Positions 47,941 to 58,825 of a stretch of DNA of 64,000 nt are shown one piece after another (within the stretch, counting starts at the first letter, position 1; each line of letters begins with the position of its first letter). A model generated the notes under the pieces. That model was not told where the DNA came from. It made no database searches and saw only the letters and a program-made list of their open reading frames with translations. Location of the stretch: NCBI GenBank assembly GCA_024516035.1, contig CM044957.1:47777001-47841000 (forward strand), in the 5' to 3' direction. A program made the position numbers and the translations under genes. Source of the DNA: Bactericera cockerelli (Eukaryota > Arthropoda > Insecta > Hemiptera > Triozidae).

Positions 47941-49180
47941 GGGCTAGGGTCCAGGGTATAGGAACTAGGGTCCAGGGTATAGGGACTAGGGTCCAGGGTA
48001 TAGGAACTAGGGTCCAGAGTATAGGGACTAGGGTCCAGGGTATAGGAACTAGGGTCCAGGGTATAGGGACTAGGGTCCAGAGTATAGGGACTAGGGTCCA
48101 GGGTATAGGGACTAGGGTCCAGGGTATAGGAACTAGGGTCCAGAGTATAGGGACTAGGGTCCAGGGTATAGGAACTAGGGTCCAGGGTATAGGGACTAGG
48201 GTCCAGGGTATAGGAACTAGGGTCCAGGGTATAGGGACTAGGGTCCAGGGTATAGGGACTAGGGTCCAGGGTATAGGGACTAGGGTCCAGGGTATAGGGA
48301 CTACTAGGGTCCAGGGTATAGGAACTAGGGTCCAGGGTATAGGGACTAGGGTCCAGGGTATAGGGACTAGGGTCCAGGGTATAGGGACTAGGGTCCAGGG
48401 TATAGGAACTAGGGTCCAGGGTATAGGGACTAGGGTCCAGGGTATAGGGACTAGGGTCCAGAGTATAGGGACTAGGGTCCAGGGTATAGGAACAAGGGTC
48501 CAGGGTATAGGGACTAGGGTCCAGGGTATAGGAACTAGGGTCCAGGGTATAGGAACTAGGGTCCAGGGTATAGGAACAAGGGTCCAGGGTATAGGGACTA
48601 GGGTCCAGAGTATAGGGACTAGGGTCCAGGGTATAGGAACTAGGGTCCAGGGTATAGGGACTAGGGTCCAGGGTATAGGAACTAGGGTCCAGGGTATAGG
48701 AACAAGGGTCCAGGGTATAGGGACTAGGGTCCAGAGTATAGGGACTAGGGTCCAGGGTATAGGAACTAGGGTCCAGGGTATAGGGACTAGGGTCCAGAGT
48801 ATAGGGACTAGGGTCCAGGGTATAGGGACTAGGGACTAGGGTATAGGGACTAGGGTCCAGGGTATAGGGACTAGGGTCCAGGGTATAGGGACTAGGGTCC
48901 AGGGTATAGGGACTAGGGTCCAGGGTATAGGGACTAGGGTCCAGAGTATAGGGACTAGGGTCCAGAGTATAGGGACTAGGGTCCAGGGTATAGGGACTAG
49001 GGACTAGGGTATAGGTCCTAGGGTCCAGGGTATAGGGACTAGGGTCCAGGGTATAGGGACTAGGGTCCAGGGTATAGGGACTAGGGTCCAGAGTATAGGG
49101 ACTAGGGTCCAGAGTATAGGGACTAGGGTCCAGGGTATAGGGACTAGGGTCCAGGGTATAGGGACTAGGTTCCAGGGTCC
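47941..49180 (+). repeat. 21-bp G-rich minisatellite, about 59 units
   Basis: Consensus GGGACTAGGGTCCAGGGTAT plus A. Each unit is three 7-bp blocks beginning GGG, giving G3-N4-G3-N4-G3-N4 almost without break, a canonical quadruplex pattern. Variant units (ggaacta, cagagta, gaacaag) drop single G runs. Because 21 is a multiple of three, one frame stays open from 47889 to 48839 as an RVQGIGT heptad, with no ATG. The minus strand is also open over part. Confidence 0.95.
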
Positions 49181-49250
49181 TCGTTGTGGCTGCCTATCTA
49201 CTTGTTTAGGTATTTTTTTCTTCTTTTTCTGCATCTCTTATATGCGTCCA
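49161..49250. repeat. Right flank copy of array-bounding direct repeat
   Basis: gactaggttccagggtcctc, gttgtggctgcctatctact and tgtttaggtatttttttctt. Confidence 0.75.
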
Positions 49251-49522
49251 ACCCAGCGCATCTCTAGACACAAATTCATCTCACAGACAAAGGTCTTTCA
49301 GATGTTTGTGAACTCTGACACTAATAAAACATATTATTATATTTATTTTCTTCAAATTGATTCAAATATGACGGAGATACATCAAAGCTCTCTGCTACGC
49401 TCCGGCAAAGGATAGATGATATTCCTCTATTAATATATACAGGGTCATCCTCACTTAGAGAATCTCTGGATGAACAAAATCTTAATTCTACTACTATTAG
49501 TTATTATTATTTTTATTAATAA

Positions 49523-49720
49523 TAATACTCTTTAGTGGAAGGTAACCACCACCAGGCGAGGTTAATGCTCAAAGCATTTTCCACCACCTGATCCTCGGAG
49601 TCTTATTATTATGTGACCACATGGTCAAATTAATGTGGAAAAATTCAAGCATTGTTGTTGGGATCCAATCCACAGATCACGGATCCATGCGTCGGATTTT
49701 TTACAGCACAAATCTAGTGT
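49523..49720 (-). mobile_element. SINE family E
   Basis: aataatactctttagtggaa, ggtaaccaccaccaggcgag, gctcaaagcattttccacca and tccacagatcacggatccat. Confidence 0.65.
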
Positions 49721-49754
49721 CGTAATCACATCGTCTAATAATACTTGTTTTTTT

Positions 49755-49975
49755 TATATTAGGTTTAACGTTGCTTTCAACTGCATGGTCATATTACGAC
49801 AGGGGTACCCTGCATTCGCAGGAAACTCACAAACCTACTACCCACATCAACTTCACCCAGCCTGGGTTGGGCTGGAATGCCTGCATCACGAAGTCTTCAT
49901 CTCGCTGGCCGTTGCTTAACTTCGGTGATCCTACGAAAACTGGTGCATTCAACGTGCCATCGACGCTTACCCCAA
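49755..49975 (-). mobile_element. 5S rRNA-derived SINE (family C), reversed
   Basis: aggtttaacgttgctttcaa, gcattcgcaggaaactcaca, cttcacccagcctgggttgg, then the 5S head cttaacttcggtgatcctac and ggtgcattcaacgtgccatc. Confidence 0.85.
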
Positions 49976-50057
49976 TGCTTGTCACTCACTATGGCTTATT
50001 CTTGGTGTTTGCGTTTGAACATAGTGCTCTGATGAATAAGTTGAATACATACAAACA

Positions 50058-50345
50058 AGGCTAAGCACTCGCTTGCCATGCGGAAGGTTCCGGGTTCGAT
50101 CCCCCGTGCCGACAAAAATTTGTATTCTTAATTTGGTTATAATTGTTTGTAAGGGATACCTTCCGGTGCGCTCGTGTTGACCCAGCACCTAACTGGGAAA
50201 TATTGTGTCACTTCACGCCCATTAAAGGGGAGGCATACTAGGGGATGGGCAGGCTACAACACAGACCACAAGCGTCTACATCAGTAGCTCCTGTTTCATG
50301 GCTACGAAATAAAAACGGCTGTGAAACATTCATCTTTAAGAAAAG
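50058..50345 (+). mobile_element. SINE family F, longest copy
   Basis: Head gctaagcactcgcttgccat with ccgggttcgatcccccgtgc (box B). Body gggataccttccggtgcgct, cgtgttgacccagcacctaa, attgtgtcacttcacgccca, gctacaacacagaccacaag and catggctacgaaataaaaac. Ends A-rich. Confidence 0.8.
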
Positions 50346-50582
50346 AAAAAGAAGGCTGAGCTATTATTTCTTTTTTGTCTCGCGAAGTACCCTGTCGAAA
50401 ATGAAGTCTTATAATAATGCTATTGTGTGATGTTTGATCAGCTACTGAATGTTTCATGAATCATTCCAGCTTCAAGATAATCATGTCTTTTCTCAAGATA
50501 CTTATATTTATCCTCCTCAGTCTCTGTAAAGTATCGACTCTTCCTCTGCCAATAGGATTCGAGTATATTAAACAGACGATAA

Positions 50583-50655
50583 TAATAATAATAATACTCT
50601 TTAGTGGAACGTAACCACCAGGCGAGGTAAATGCTTAAAGCACTTTCTACCACGT
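50583..50655 (-). mobile_element. SINE family E fragment
   Basis: aataataataatactcttta, gtggaacgtaaccaccaggc and taaagcactttctaccac. Confidence 0.6.
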
Positions 50656-50686
50656 ATCGAGGGACCTTAAGAAACTTTAGTTACAA

Positions 50687-50815
50687 TTCCCTGTGGCTCA
50701 GTGGTCAAGGCGTCTAACAGGTAATCCAGAAGTCGCGGGTTCGAAACGCAGCCGGGACATGAGAAGTTATCCTCCCATTTGGGCTTACTGCTGGAATAAT
50801 GGGACTCATAAGTTC
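50687..50815 (+). mobile_element. SINE family D, plus orientation
   Basis: ccctgtggctcagtggtcaa, ggcgtctaac (tRNA-like head), cgcgggttcgaaacgcagcc (box B), catgagaagttatcctccca, tttgggcttactgctggaat and aatgggactcat. Confidence 0.8.
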
Positions 50816-50816
50816 C

Positions 50817-51085
50817 ACCCAACCCTATTGGTTTATCGTTCAGATTTATCCAACCGATAAATTTCGAAGTGTGAACTAGTGTGTAGCCATCTTGAGTCAT
50901 TACTGCTCAACCTTTCTAATACACGTAATGTCCTACCTAAAGGGCGGGGTTATTGTCTTTGGCAATCTCTTCCACCCAACCCTATTGGTTTATCGTTCAG
51001 ATTTATCCAACGGATAAATTTCGAAGTGTGAACTAGTGTGTAGCCATCTTGAGTCATTACTCCTCAACCATTCTAATACACATCG
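50817..51085. repeat. 159-bp direct duplication
   Basis: cacccaaccctattggttta, tcgttcagatttatccaac, aatttcgaagtgtgaactag and catcttgagtcattact recur almost unchanged 159 bp later, with a repeat G-like piece (gggcggggttattgtctttg) between. Confidence 0.85.
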
Positions 51086-51359
51086 TGTTTTATGTGTGAA
51101 TGGCAACAGTAAATTTCAGTATGCGGTCTGAGAGAGAAGACAAAACTACCACAAATCTGACGACAGTTACGAGGCGTGTATGAATCTAATTGTTCCAAAT
51201 AAAGTGCTCTTATTTTCTATAACGCATATTTGTGGTTTGAAACGAATAACCATAGGGATTATTATAGAGAGTGCTATCCGAGAAATAAATTTCAAGTGGT
51301 TTATTGTTCACACTCTTGGCACCTTCTTGATGTGATTGTTGACATATTTTTTGAAATTG

Positions 51360-51653
51360 TAGTCACCGTGGCAGAGTGAGTTAGCGCGCTAGGCATTGCA
51401 CGTATGGTGACCTGGGTTCGATCCCCAGCGGGGCAGGAATTTTTCTGCTCTTTATACTTGGGTGTACGGGGTCCACTCATACCTCGTGAGGAAAAATTTT
51501 ATGAGTAACGACCAGTGGCGGCATTACCAGAGTAAAAAGAAATTAATGAATAGAATTTGAAAAGTGAAGGAGACTCTTAGTAATGCTGCGCTACCCACAA
51601 AAATTGTGAAGAGGCCTAGCTTGTGCTTCTGCTTCACCACAAATAAAACCATA
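51360..51653 (+). mobile_element. SINE family B, full length
   Basis: Flanked by acatattttttgaaattg (51342-51359) and acatatttttgaaattg (51654-51670), one T different. Same head, body and 3' end as the copy at 12978. Confidence 0.9.
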
Positions 51654-51696
51654 CATATTTTTGAAATTGGGCTCGCAAACAAGATTTGATGTAGTA

Positions 51697-52146
51697 CTGT
51701 CGAACCTGTAGGATGTAAGAGAACAATTTCCAAGTTTAATTTACCTCTTTATAAGGGAAAATAATCTTTTTATAAGAGGAACCTGGATGATCATTATCAT
51801 AGGGTGGCGTCATCGTGAACGATGGTAGTCAGACAGTGGAGGAATGTCACAACACTTCTACCACTATCTTTACAAGAAGGCTAATAATGGACAAGGGCCC
51901 CCAGAACCAAGCCAATGCTGGTCTCCTCCCTGTTTATAGTCCCCCAGCCAGACTGCTGGTCTACTCCCTGTTTACAGTCCCCCAGCAAGACTGCTGGTTT
52001 ATGCCCTGTTCATAGTCCCCCAGCCAGACTGCTGGTCTACTCCCTATTTACAGTCCCCCAACCATAAACCTGGATATAAAAGAAAAAATGTCCGGTCACT
52101 AGAGTTCTGTTAGGTATGTATATTGTATATTATCCAAGTTTGACTG
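51697..52146. mobile_element. Pogo/Tigger-like MITE, interrupted
   Basis: Left CTGTCGAACCTGTAGGATGT and right CCAAGTTTGACTG (inverted CAGTCAAACTTGG), with TA at both sides (51695-51696 and 52147-52148). The interior has ataagaggaacctggat and ggatataaaagaaa. Split by the retroposon at 51789-52066. Confidence 0.65.
51789..52066 (-). mobile_element. Retroposon with internal minisatellite, nested in MITE
   Basis: Flanked by the 9-bp duplication AACCTGGAT at 51780-51788 and 52067-52075. Minus-strand copy of the element at 7937. Contains about four units of a 38-bp repeat (agtcccccagccagactgct, ggtctactccctgttta) against two here-and-there in the first copy; the tail side is gatcattatcat. Confidence 0.75.
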
Positions 52147-52224
52147 TAGTACTTATAATAATTTTAACTCTCTATCTGAACCTCAACTCAAGAGAGTTAT
52201 GTCTTGTGACATAGCTCAGGGCAC

Positions 52225-52490
52225 TCGTCAACAGTAGAATGTTCGAAGAAAAAATACATCAAAAATAAGAATTATTGATGATTCTGACAAAAGTAGATCT
52301 ACAGCAAGTGTAAGCAAGGAAGTCGAATTGATAGCAAGATCATTTCACATTCTAATGAAGAAACAGTTCTCGTTAACAGTAGAATGTTCGAAGAAAAAAT
52401 ACACCAAAAATAAGAATTATTGATGATTCTGACAAAATTAGATCTACAGCAAGTGCGAGGAAGTCGAATTGATAGCAAGATCATTTCACA
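52225..52490. repeat. 142-bp direct duplication
   Basis: aacagtagaatgttcgaaga, aaaaatacatcaaaaataag, aattattgatgattctgaca and tagcaagatcatttcaca occur twice with few changes. Confidence 0.85.
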
Positions 52491-52533
52491 ATCTATAATG
52501 ACTAACCCGAAGTCCGCAGATGTCCCTATAGAT

Positions 52534-53032
52534 CAGAGGTTCCCAAACTTCCACAAGCCACGGACCCCTTTTGAATTTCATAATTTTCCATGCCCCCTCC
52601 CCCCTTCTTATTATCATGAAAATTGAACTTTTAATTTTCCAATGCGAGGTTTAATACTCTTTGTTAAACAAACTCTCATGTCATTAGTAGGGTTAAGCTT
52701 ATTTCTTTGCTTGGACTTCATAATATTTACAAGGGTAAAGAAGCATTGTTCACACAGGTATGCGGTTAGGTCTTAAAACAGGTGCCGCTCCCCGAAATCA
52801 CGCTAGATACAAATCTAGCTACATTAAATCGCAATTAATTGCTACAGAGGTATGTAGTGCTGAACACCATCAGAAACTTCAGGGCCATTTTCCAGATGGT
52901 TTGGTAGGCTAAAGCCTTCTTGGACCAAAATACTTCCGAATCAACGTCTTCGAACGTGTTATTTTTTTTTTTTTTTTAGGGACCACCTCGCGGACCACCA
53001 GTAGTCCACGGACCACAGTTTGAGAACCGCTG
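52534..53032. mobile_element. hAT-type non-autonomous element, 499 bp
   Basis: Left CAGAGGTTCCCAAACTT, right AGTTTGAGAACCGCTG. The flanking octamers ctatagat (52526-52533) and ctatagaa (53033-53040) match at seven of eight positions. Inside are ccacggaccccttttgaatt and cgcggaccaccagtagtcca, and a T run. No transposase frame. Confidence 0.8.
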
Positions 53033-53544
53033 CTATAGAAGGAATCCTACTCCGGGTCTCTTTTTTTCCGACCACTCAGGCACGCCGATTCATTATTTTA
53101 ACTCAAAGTAGAGCGAATTATCCAACTCCTCAACCAACAAACCCACGAAGAAAAAAATTCTCTTTATCAGATACAGAATTTTTTATCCGAATTCAAGTTT
53201 CTTTTTTTCTGTATCACAAAAAAAAAACTTCTTCTAAATAACGGAGGAACGTTTCTCCCAATTTTTAACAAGATAAAAAATGAACTAATTGATCATTAAA
53301 ATTGATTTTAGCTTATAAGATTTGGTCAGACAAGATCACAAGAAGTTCAGAACAATGAGGTTTATATATAGCTATGTATAATTATACAATTATACATATA
53401 TATCAAAACAAGTCCTTTTCGCCCGTATATAAATAATTTATGCTGCTTCTCGATCATCTTGGAACGCAGGTAACCGGGAGTGAAATCAGAGCCCCATTAT
53501 TTGGGCTTTGGAGAAATTGAAGAATTGGACCAAGAATCCGACGG

Positions 53545-53715
53545 CCTGGTAATTTGGGGTATAACATCGCTTTCAACTGCTTGGTTATATAAAGACGGGG
53601 ATTTTACCTACCAATTGCTGATTGCTGGGCAAATGATCCAGCTACTCAAATTAACCTCACCCAGCTTGAGTGGGGCGGGGAATAACCAGCGAAACGTGTA
53701 CTGTCATATTATGAG
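53545..53715 (-). mobile_element. Family C-like SINE body, reversed
   Basis: ggtataacatcgctttcaac, atataaagacggggatttta, cctcacccagcttgagtggg and gcggggaataaccagcg. No 5S head; it abuts a family F copy. Confidence 0.6.
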
Positions 53716-53717
53716 CG

Positions 53718-53955
53718 CGTTCCGGGATCGAACCCCCCGCCCACAAAATTTGGTTACAGTTGTTTGTACGGGATACATTCCGGTGCGCTCGTGTTGACCT
53801 AGTACCTAAATGGGAAGTATTGTGTCACTTCTCGCCCATGAGAGGGGAGGCATACTACGAGATGGGCAGTCTACAACACAGACTACAAGCGTCTACAGTA
53901 GCTCCTGTTTAACGGCTACGAAATAAAAAAGGCTGTGAAATACTCATCTTTAAAA
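53718..53955 (+). mobile_element. SINE family F
   Basis: gcgttccgggatcgaacccc, acgggatacattccggtgcg, ctcgtgttgacctagtacct, attgtgtcacttctcgccca and acaacacagactacaagcgt. Confidence 0.75.
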
Positions 53956-55122
53956 ATAAAAAAAAATGGATGAATTCAAAAACAAGACTGTCACCAATTA
54001 GGAACAAGACGGAGTTGTCCCTAATTGCACATTTAATATATGTAGAGATCTATAAAGCGCTGCTTACCTTCAGGGAAATGTTAACAACTCTTGTCTTCAA
54101 TGTATCAATATTTTTAAATGATTTCCACACATTAAAAAAAATCTACATGTTCCTCACTTTTTCCCCTTGGAAAAATAATTCTAATTTCTAATCGTTTCTA
54201 TTCTTTTTTTTCTGACGGGTCGTTCATTTATAATATTATGTCAAGACCATTTGTCCATTAATAAAATAAAAAAAATTGTAACTCACAGCTGGGGATTTGG
54301 AGTTTTATTGATGTTCAGCCCTTGAAATTTAGCTCTTATCAACCATTTCATATTCAAATTTAATTGGCTTAACAGACGAAATCTGTAAAATGGTATTATA
54401 ATATTTAGGTACCTACACGTATTCAATGGATAAATAATTTCCCCGCAATTATGTTCTGATATTCATGTACATCTAGTACAACTTCTCACTTTTCTGTTTA
54501 TACCGATTAAAAAAAAAGAAGATGAACGTCTCTGATTGGTCAGTCAGACAGTAACCACAGTTTGGTCTCAAGCCTCAAGTGATGTGCTCGGGTTGACATT
54601 TTGATTAGATAATCATTGAAAACTGTAGTGATGACCACAAGACAGTACTGCGACCACTTGCAACTATTGTTACTCCACATTCCCGGCGAAGAGAGATGGA
54701 CATGGGAACTTCGTTGCGGCGAAGCAACAATCTCTAGAACCATTATTCGAATATCTGAGCGCAATCCAGACAAGAGCATGTGTAATATCTATATCCAGAT
54801 CTTGCTGTATCAATTTTCACATCGTCAACAGTAATTTACAAGCTCACAATGAAGCAGCTTTCAAGAGAACAATTTCTCTCGTTATCTCGGTGAAAATTAT
54901 GTGTAATCCACTTGTCAGATGTGCTATACGATCTGCAGAATGTTTTCAACTTGATGAAAGTAAAATCATCAACTGAGCGAGACGTGTTGTGCCTATGTGA
55001 CAAGGGCACGGTGACATTTTGTTGACACACAACCTATCGTAACATATCTGAATATGTAAACGTCAAAACGCTGACTCCAAACTCAAGTGATGAGCACATG
55101 CACATTTGTCTACCTGAAATCC

Positions 55123-55245
55123 TAAAAACCATTCCAGAAAGCACTCTCAAAATCTCCGAATCTCCCTTTCAGTCGTCAAATTTCTAATAATGCATTGTAG
55201 AAATGGAGATTTGAGAGTGGGAGTCCTTTCTGGAACGAGTTTTAG
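55123..55245. mobile_element. MITE, CTAAAA...TTTTAG, related to 6.58-kb element
   Basis: Left CTAAAAACCATTCCAGAAAG and right CTTTCTGGAACGAGTTTTAG. Inner arms atctccctttcag and aaatggagatttgagag pair. Confidence 0.75.
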
Positions 55246-55569
55246 ATCCCTGTTTTAAAAAGTCAATGGTGGAGCTGGCAGGGGTACATTTGAATGGTTC
55301 AGAGTGAAAGGCGACCAACTCCAGAAAACCCAATTTTGAGTAAATCAGCTTTAAAGTTTTGGGTCGTTTATCAATTTTACACTTATTTTAATTGCATGGT
55401 ATCTGCGAGTTTACAGCAGTTATATTAGTGTCAGTTCCACTGAAAGATAACTCATGACTCAATGTAGTCTTATGAGTAACGTAATTTTTTCAAAAAATGG
55501 AGTTAGTTGCCTTTTGCTCTGACCCATCCATTTCACTTTCGTCTCAATTTGGCATGATAAAAAAAAATC

Positions 55570-55690
55570 GTGATATCACAATAATTAATCAAAGTAGCTT
55601 TACTATTTTTTGCCCAACTTGGGACCCGAACCACGGACCTCCAGATTACAAGTCCGTTGCCTTATCGATCAACCTACTGAGGTTGGTTTT
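55570..55690 (-). mobile_element. SINE family A, reversed
   Basis: cgtgatatcacaataattaa, cttgggacccgaaccacgga and ttgccttatcgatcaaccta. Confidence 0.75.
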
Positions 55691-55761
55691 GCTTGTTACA
55701 TATAAACGACTAAACATTAAATTCCAAACACCGTGGAAGCATTGTGTTATGATGAAACATT

Positions 55762-55793
<32 letters not shown>
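55762..55793. repeat. (GA)n microsatellite
   Basis: About 13 consecutive GA units after gagaaa. Confidence 0.9.
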
Positions 55794-55795
<2 letters not shown>

Positions 55796-56374
55796 TTTAT
55801 CGGTTTGGAATACTGATAAACTTCTCTTCAGTGGCACATAATCATAACATTAGCTATCTTGAGAATGGAGCATTAGTGATTAATGTCTAGTTAGTGGTCG
55901 ACTTTCTTCAGAGGTGGTCCACAGCTCCCGGGATAGAGATTTCAATATTCAGCAGGTCCACTAAATAGACTTCAGATTCAGGAATAGATTTAATAACTAC
56001 CTTGGTGGCAAAAACGGCATGTATATTATGTAAATAAAATATTCTGAAGAAACCTAATTAACTAGGTAATAATTATACATATTTTTGAAGCTGGACCAAA
56101 ATCGATCTCATTGATTTCAAAATGAATACATACACCGAACGCACATAAACATTCAAGTCAATATTGTCCATTGCCAATCGTTCTTTACAGATAGTAATTA
56201 TTACATATTTTTAGTCAGCAACGTCGATATTTTAACTGTGTAAGGCAGAGTGTATTAAATTTAAGTGTTTAAGTTGTTTCATGGAGAGATATTTTTGGGT
56301 GTTCTTGTTCCAGCATCTAATTAGTAATTAGGAAGTAATCTTTCTCGTCTCTTCAAATTTGCTTTTATCCAGAC
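55794..56374. other. Unassigned intron
   Basis: No gene or named repeat seen. Confidence 0.35.
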
Positions 56375-56700
56375 GTATACTTGGGGTCGGCATTGGTCAA
56401 CCTATTTCTCATGGTTGAGGTTGTTTGGTTCTGGCACTCCTACTTCCACATTTTACGGCTGGATGCCTTTCCTAACACCAACCCTGTTAAGGGTTCCAAT
56501 GATTTGTGTTATTGTCTTTTAGCCTGACATAGCCGGTTACTGTCAGTCCCCTAGCGAGACATTCCTGGTAATATTCCATTCCATCCAAAACACGATAATG
56601 GGCAAGCGACATGCAAAACAGAGCAAAAGCGTCTAGTCGAGAGGCTATGTATTGTTTCATTGCTCCAAAATAGAAAGGCTGTGAACTACTAATCAGAAAA
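56375..56700 (+). repeat. Retroposon-like repeat joined to SINE family F tail
   Basis: ggggtcggcattggtcaacc, ggcactcctacttccacatt, ttacggctggatgcctttcc and tgtcttttagcctgacatag match 25.6-25.93 kb inverted. From 56590, gggcaagcgacatgcaaaac and ccaaaatagaaaggctgtga are family F-like. Confidence 0.5.
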
Positions 56701-57835
56701 GTGAAAATAATAAACTATGGAGAAATAAACCAGATCCTCTTTGTAAAAAAAGTCTCAGCAAATAGTGATTATCTTTTCTGTCCTGAAAAGTAATGATAGA
56801 AATTGGAACACACAAGATCTGCCAATTTGAGCAATTTGTGAACTACGAAATAAATTAAGTATCAAGGATATACTTCTGCCTAAGCTTATTCTAGAAGAGG
56901 ATCACAAAATTGTTGACTTTGTAATCTTATCTAATTATGTTAAACAAAAATGACAATATCATAAGAACCAATTTGTTTAATCTCGTTTGTTTTTTTACAA
57001 CAACAACAAAAAACAGATGTTTTCTCATACAAAAACAGAAAAGCGCCACTGATAAGAACTCACAAAACGCTCCTCCAAACTGTACTTGATCAAGAAAATC
57101 CTATTGAAGAACTTGGTAATTAATAGAGAGGAATAATTATCAACAATGACATGTTTCTATTTTTTTAATTAATAGGAGAACTAGACACAAAATACAGACC
57201 AGTTTCAAATCAGGTAGTTGAAATAGATCTCCTTCTAATCGCTTCTGTAAATCACCAAAGCTCCTCATCGCTTTTTTCCTCGTTCCAATGGTCAGCTTAT
57301 TAGCCTCTGAGAATCTGCTCCAAATTCTGGTCCAGATCTCTCTTCAAATTCTTCAATTAGTGGTCCAGAGAGTGTGTTTAGCATGAATCTTCCGTGCACG
57401 TGTTTTCTCGAAATATATCAAAGCTCTTCCTCACCAAGTATTGTGCTGTCAGATAAACGTCTGATTATTTCATTATTTGGACTTGAATTCAGGAGAATGT
57501 TAATAATGAAGTCCGAATATCCTCGTTTATAATTTCGGGTATTTGATTTACATAATTAACGACTTCTTGAGTTGGGTTTTGAAAGTCGGTGATTAATCTG
57601 GCGGATTACCGGAATCGTGTTGGCTGGACAGTAGCTCGTGCAGGTTTCCGACATCATGGAAGTTGATGAAAAAAGTTTTAATTATTAGGTTCACACAACA
57701 GATGAGGTATGAAAAGATTGATTAAGGATGTATTTTTTATTCGAACCATGGACGCAAAACAGCAAGTGTTTTAAACAGCCAGTGTTTTGCGACGATTAAA
57801 ACACCTACATTTGCGATTAGATTAGCTCATTTGTA
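56701..57835. other. Unassigned intron
   Basis: No gene or named repeat seen. Confidence 0.35.
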
Positions 57836-57837
57836 AT

Positions 57838-57935
57838 ATACTTGCTAGCCATGTGGAAGGTCCCGGGTTTGAACCTAGAACTGACAAAAAAAGGTTATAT
57901 TCAAAAGTTGTTTGTAAGGAATGATTCATTGATTA
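57838..57935 (+). mobile_element. SINE family F, truncated head
   Basis: The segment cttgctagccatgtggaagg then cccgggtttgaacc is a tRNA-like head with a box B, followed by caaaagttgtttgtaagga as in the full copy at 50.06 kb. Confidence 0.6.
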
Positions 57936-58014
57936 ACACAAATATGATAACTTTAACTTTACTAGAAACTAAGCTCTACGTTCTGGATAGGTGTGCGCTT
58001 ACCTTTAGTTGTAC

Positions 58015-58290
58015 TCAGAAAAAGACAACACAACGGATAGTGAGAACAGCTGAAAACGTGGAAAGAGTTCCCGAGGCGATTCTACGATCTCCTAGGCGCT
58101 CTGCTTGCAAGCATGCTGCTGCCCTTGACATATTGGCTGGCTCAGTGAGGCGGATACTTCATACCGGACTGCATTTCCATCATTATGAAATGCTTGTGGT
58201 ACATGAATTGTCAGAATCTGCACTCAGAATGCATCTTTGTGTTGGCTTTATTGAAGGACTAGCCAATACCCGGCACACTGTCGTTAAGGT
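58015..58290 (+). pseudogene. Tc1/mariner-like transposase fragment
   Basis: A reading frame ending at 58327 contains RTAENVERVPEAILRSPRRS, then a helix-turn-helix-like GSVRRILHTGLHFHHYE and VVHELSE. This pattern matches the N-terminal DNA-binding half of insect Tc1/mariner-type transposases, as I know them. No DDE catalytic domain follows. The open frame begins inside a SINE head at 57842, so its first residues are not transposase. A decayed fragment, not a functional gene. Confidence 0.6.
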
Positions 58291-58560
58291 TTTTGCCTGT
58301 GGCTGGTGTGCTATTTGGAATTTTTAAAAATCTCTTCTTCGTACGCATCTGAATACCAAACGGAGACTCTGTGCCAAATTGAGAGTCCTTTGGTCCAGCC
58401 GTGTCCGAGTTCTGCTGATTATGAAGTTTTTGCTCGGCGCTAGCATGTCCTATTTGAAAATTTGTAAATTCCTTTCGGCCATTTCGGAGTTCTGTTGAGT
58501 ATGTATGAATGAAAATGAATGTTAATGGATTTTCTGTCTCAAGTTCATACAATTTTCTCA
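58290..58560. repeat. Diverged direct duplication after the transposase relic
   Basis: The block gctatttggaatttttaaa...cgtgtccgagttctgctgattatga (about 58308-58421) recurs diverged as cctatttgaaaatttgtaaa...ttcggagttctgttgagtatg (about 58449-58504). No gene recognised. Confidence 0.4.
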
Positions 58561-58768
58561 TTATTTTTAGATTTCTCTACGGGGGTGTTGTGTTTAGGAT
58601 TTTCTGTGTAGTTAGCAAGCTCTTGGCACCACGAGCTACTCTGAAGTATTTTGTATATTTTTCATTAAAACCTTTTATGATAACATTAGTATGCTTTGTG
58701 TTAATGATCTTAACCTTTTTTGGGCCAATTAAGGCAATTAGAGCCTCAAATAGAAATTTTGTCCAAAC

Positions 58769-58825
58769 AATGTCTCAAGCAAAGCATTGGCCAGTAATAA
58801 TAAGGGAAATCATGCTTGAGACATT
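58769..58825. repeat. 13-bp perfect inverted repeat upstream of ham exon
   Basis: AATGTCTCAAGCA at 58769-58781 is matched by TGCTTGAGACATT at 58813-58825, with a 31-bp loop. It lies 226 bp before the ham acceptor, in a GC-richer stretch that also contains cggcgcgtggcgttttctgttca, part of which recurs in the MITE at 60.6-60.9 kb. It may be an MITE relic or an intronic element. Confidence 0.5.

Noticed and set aside
47889..48839. 316-residue open frame of RVQGIGT repeats with a hydrophobic start
   Set aside because: It has no ATG (the open frame begins at GTG after an in-frame TAG at 47862-47864), and openness follows from a 21-bp unit without stops. The minus strand is open too.
47941..49180. 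Telomeric or interstitial telomere repeat
   Set aside because: The unit contains ctaggg but is not TTAGG-type; the 21-bp period with internal location fits a minisatellite.
57842..58327. Intact 161-residue transposase gene
   Set aside because: The first part is SINE F sequence and there is no catalytic domain; only 58015-58290 looks transposase-derived.
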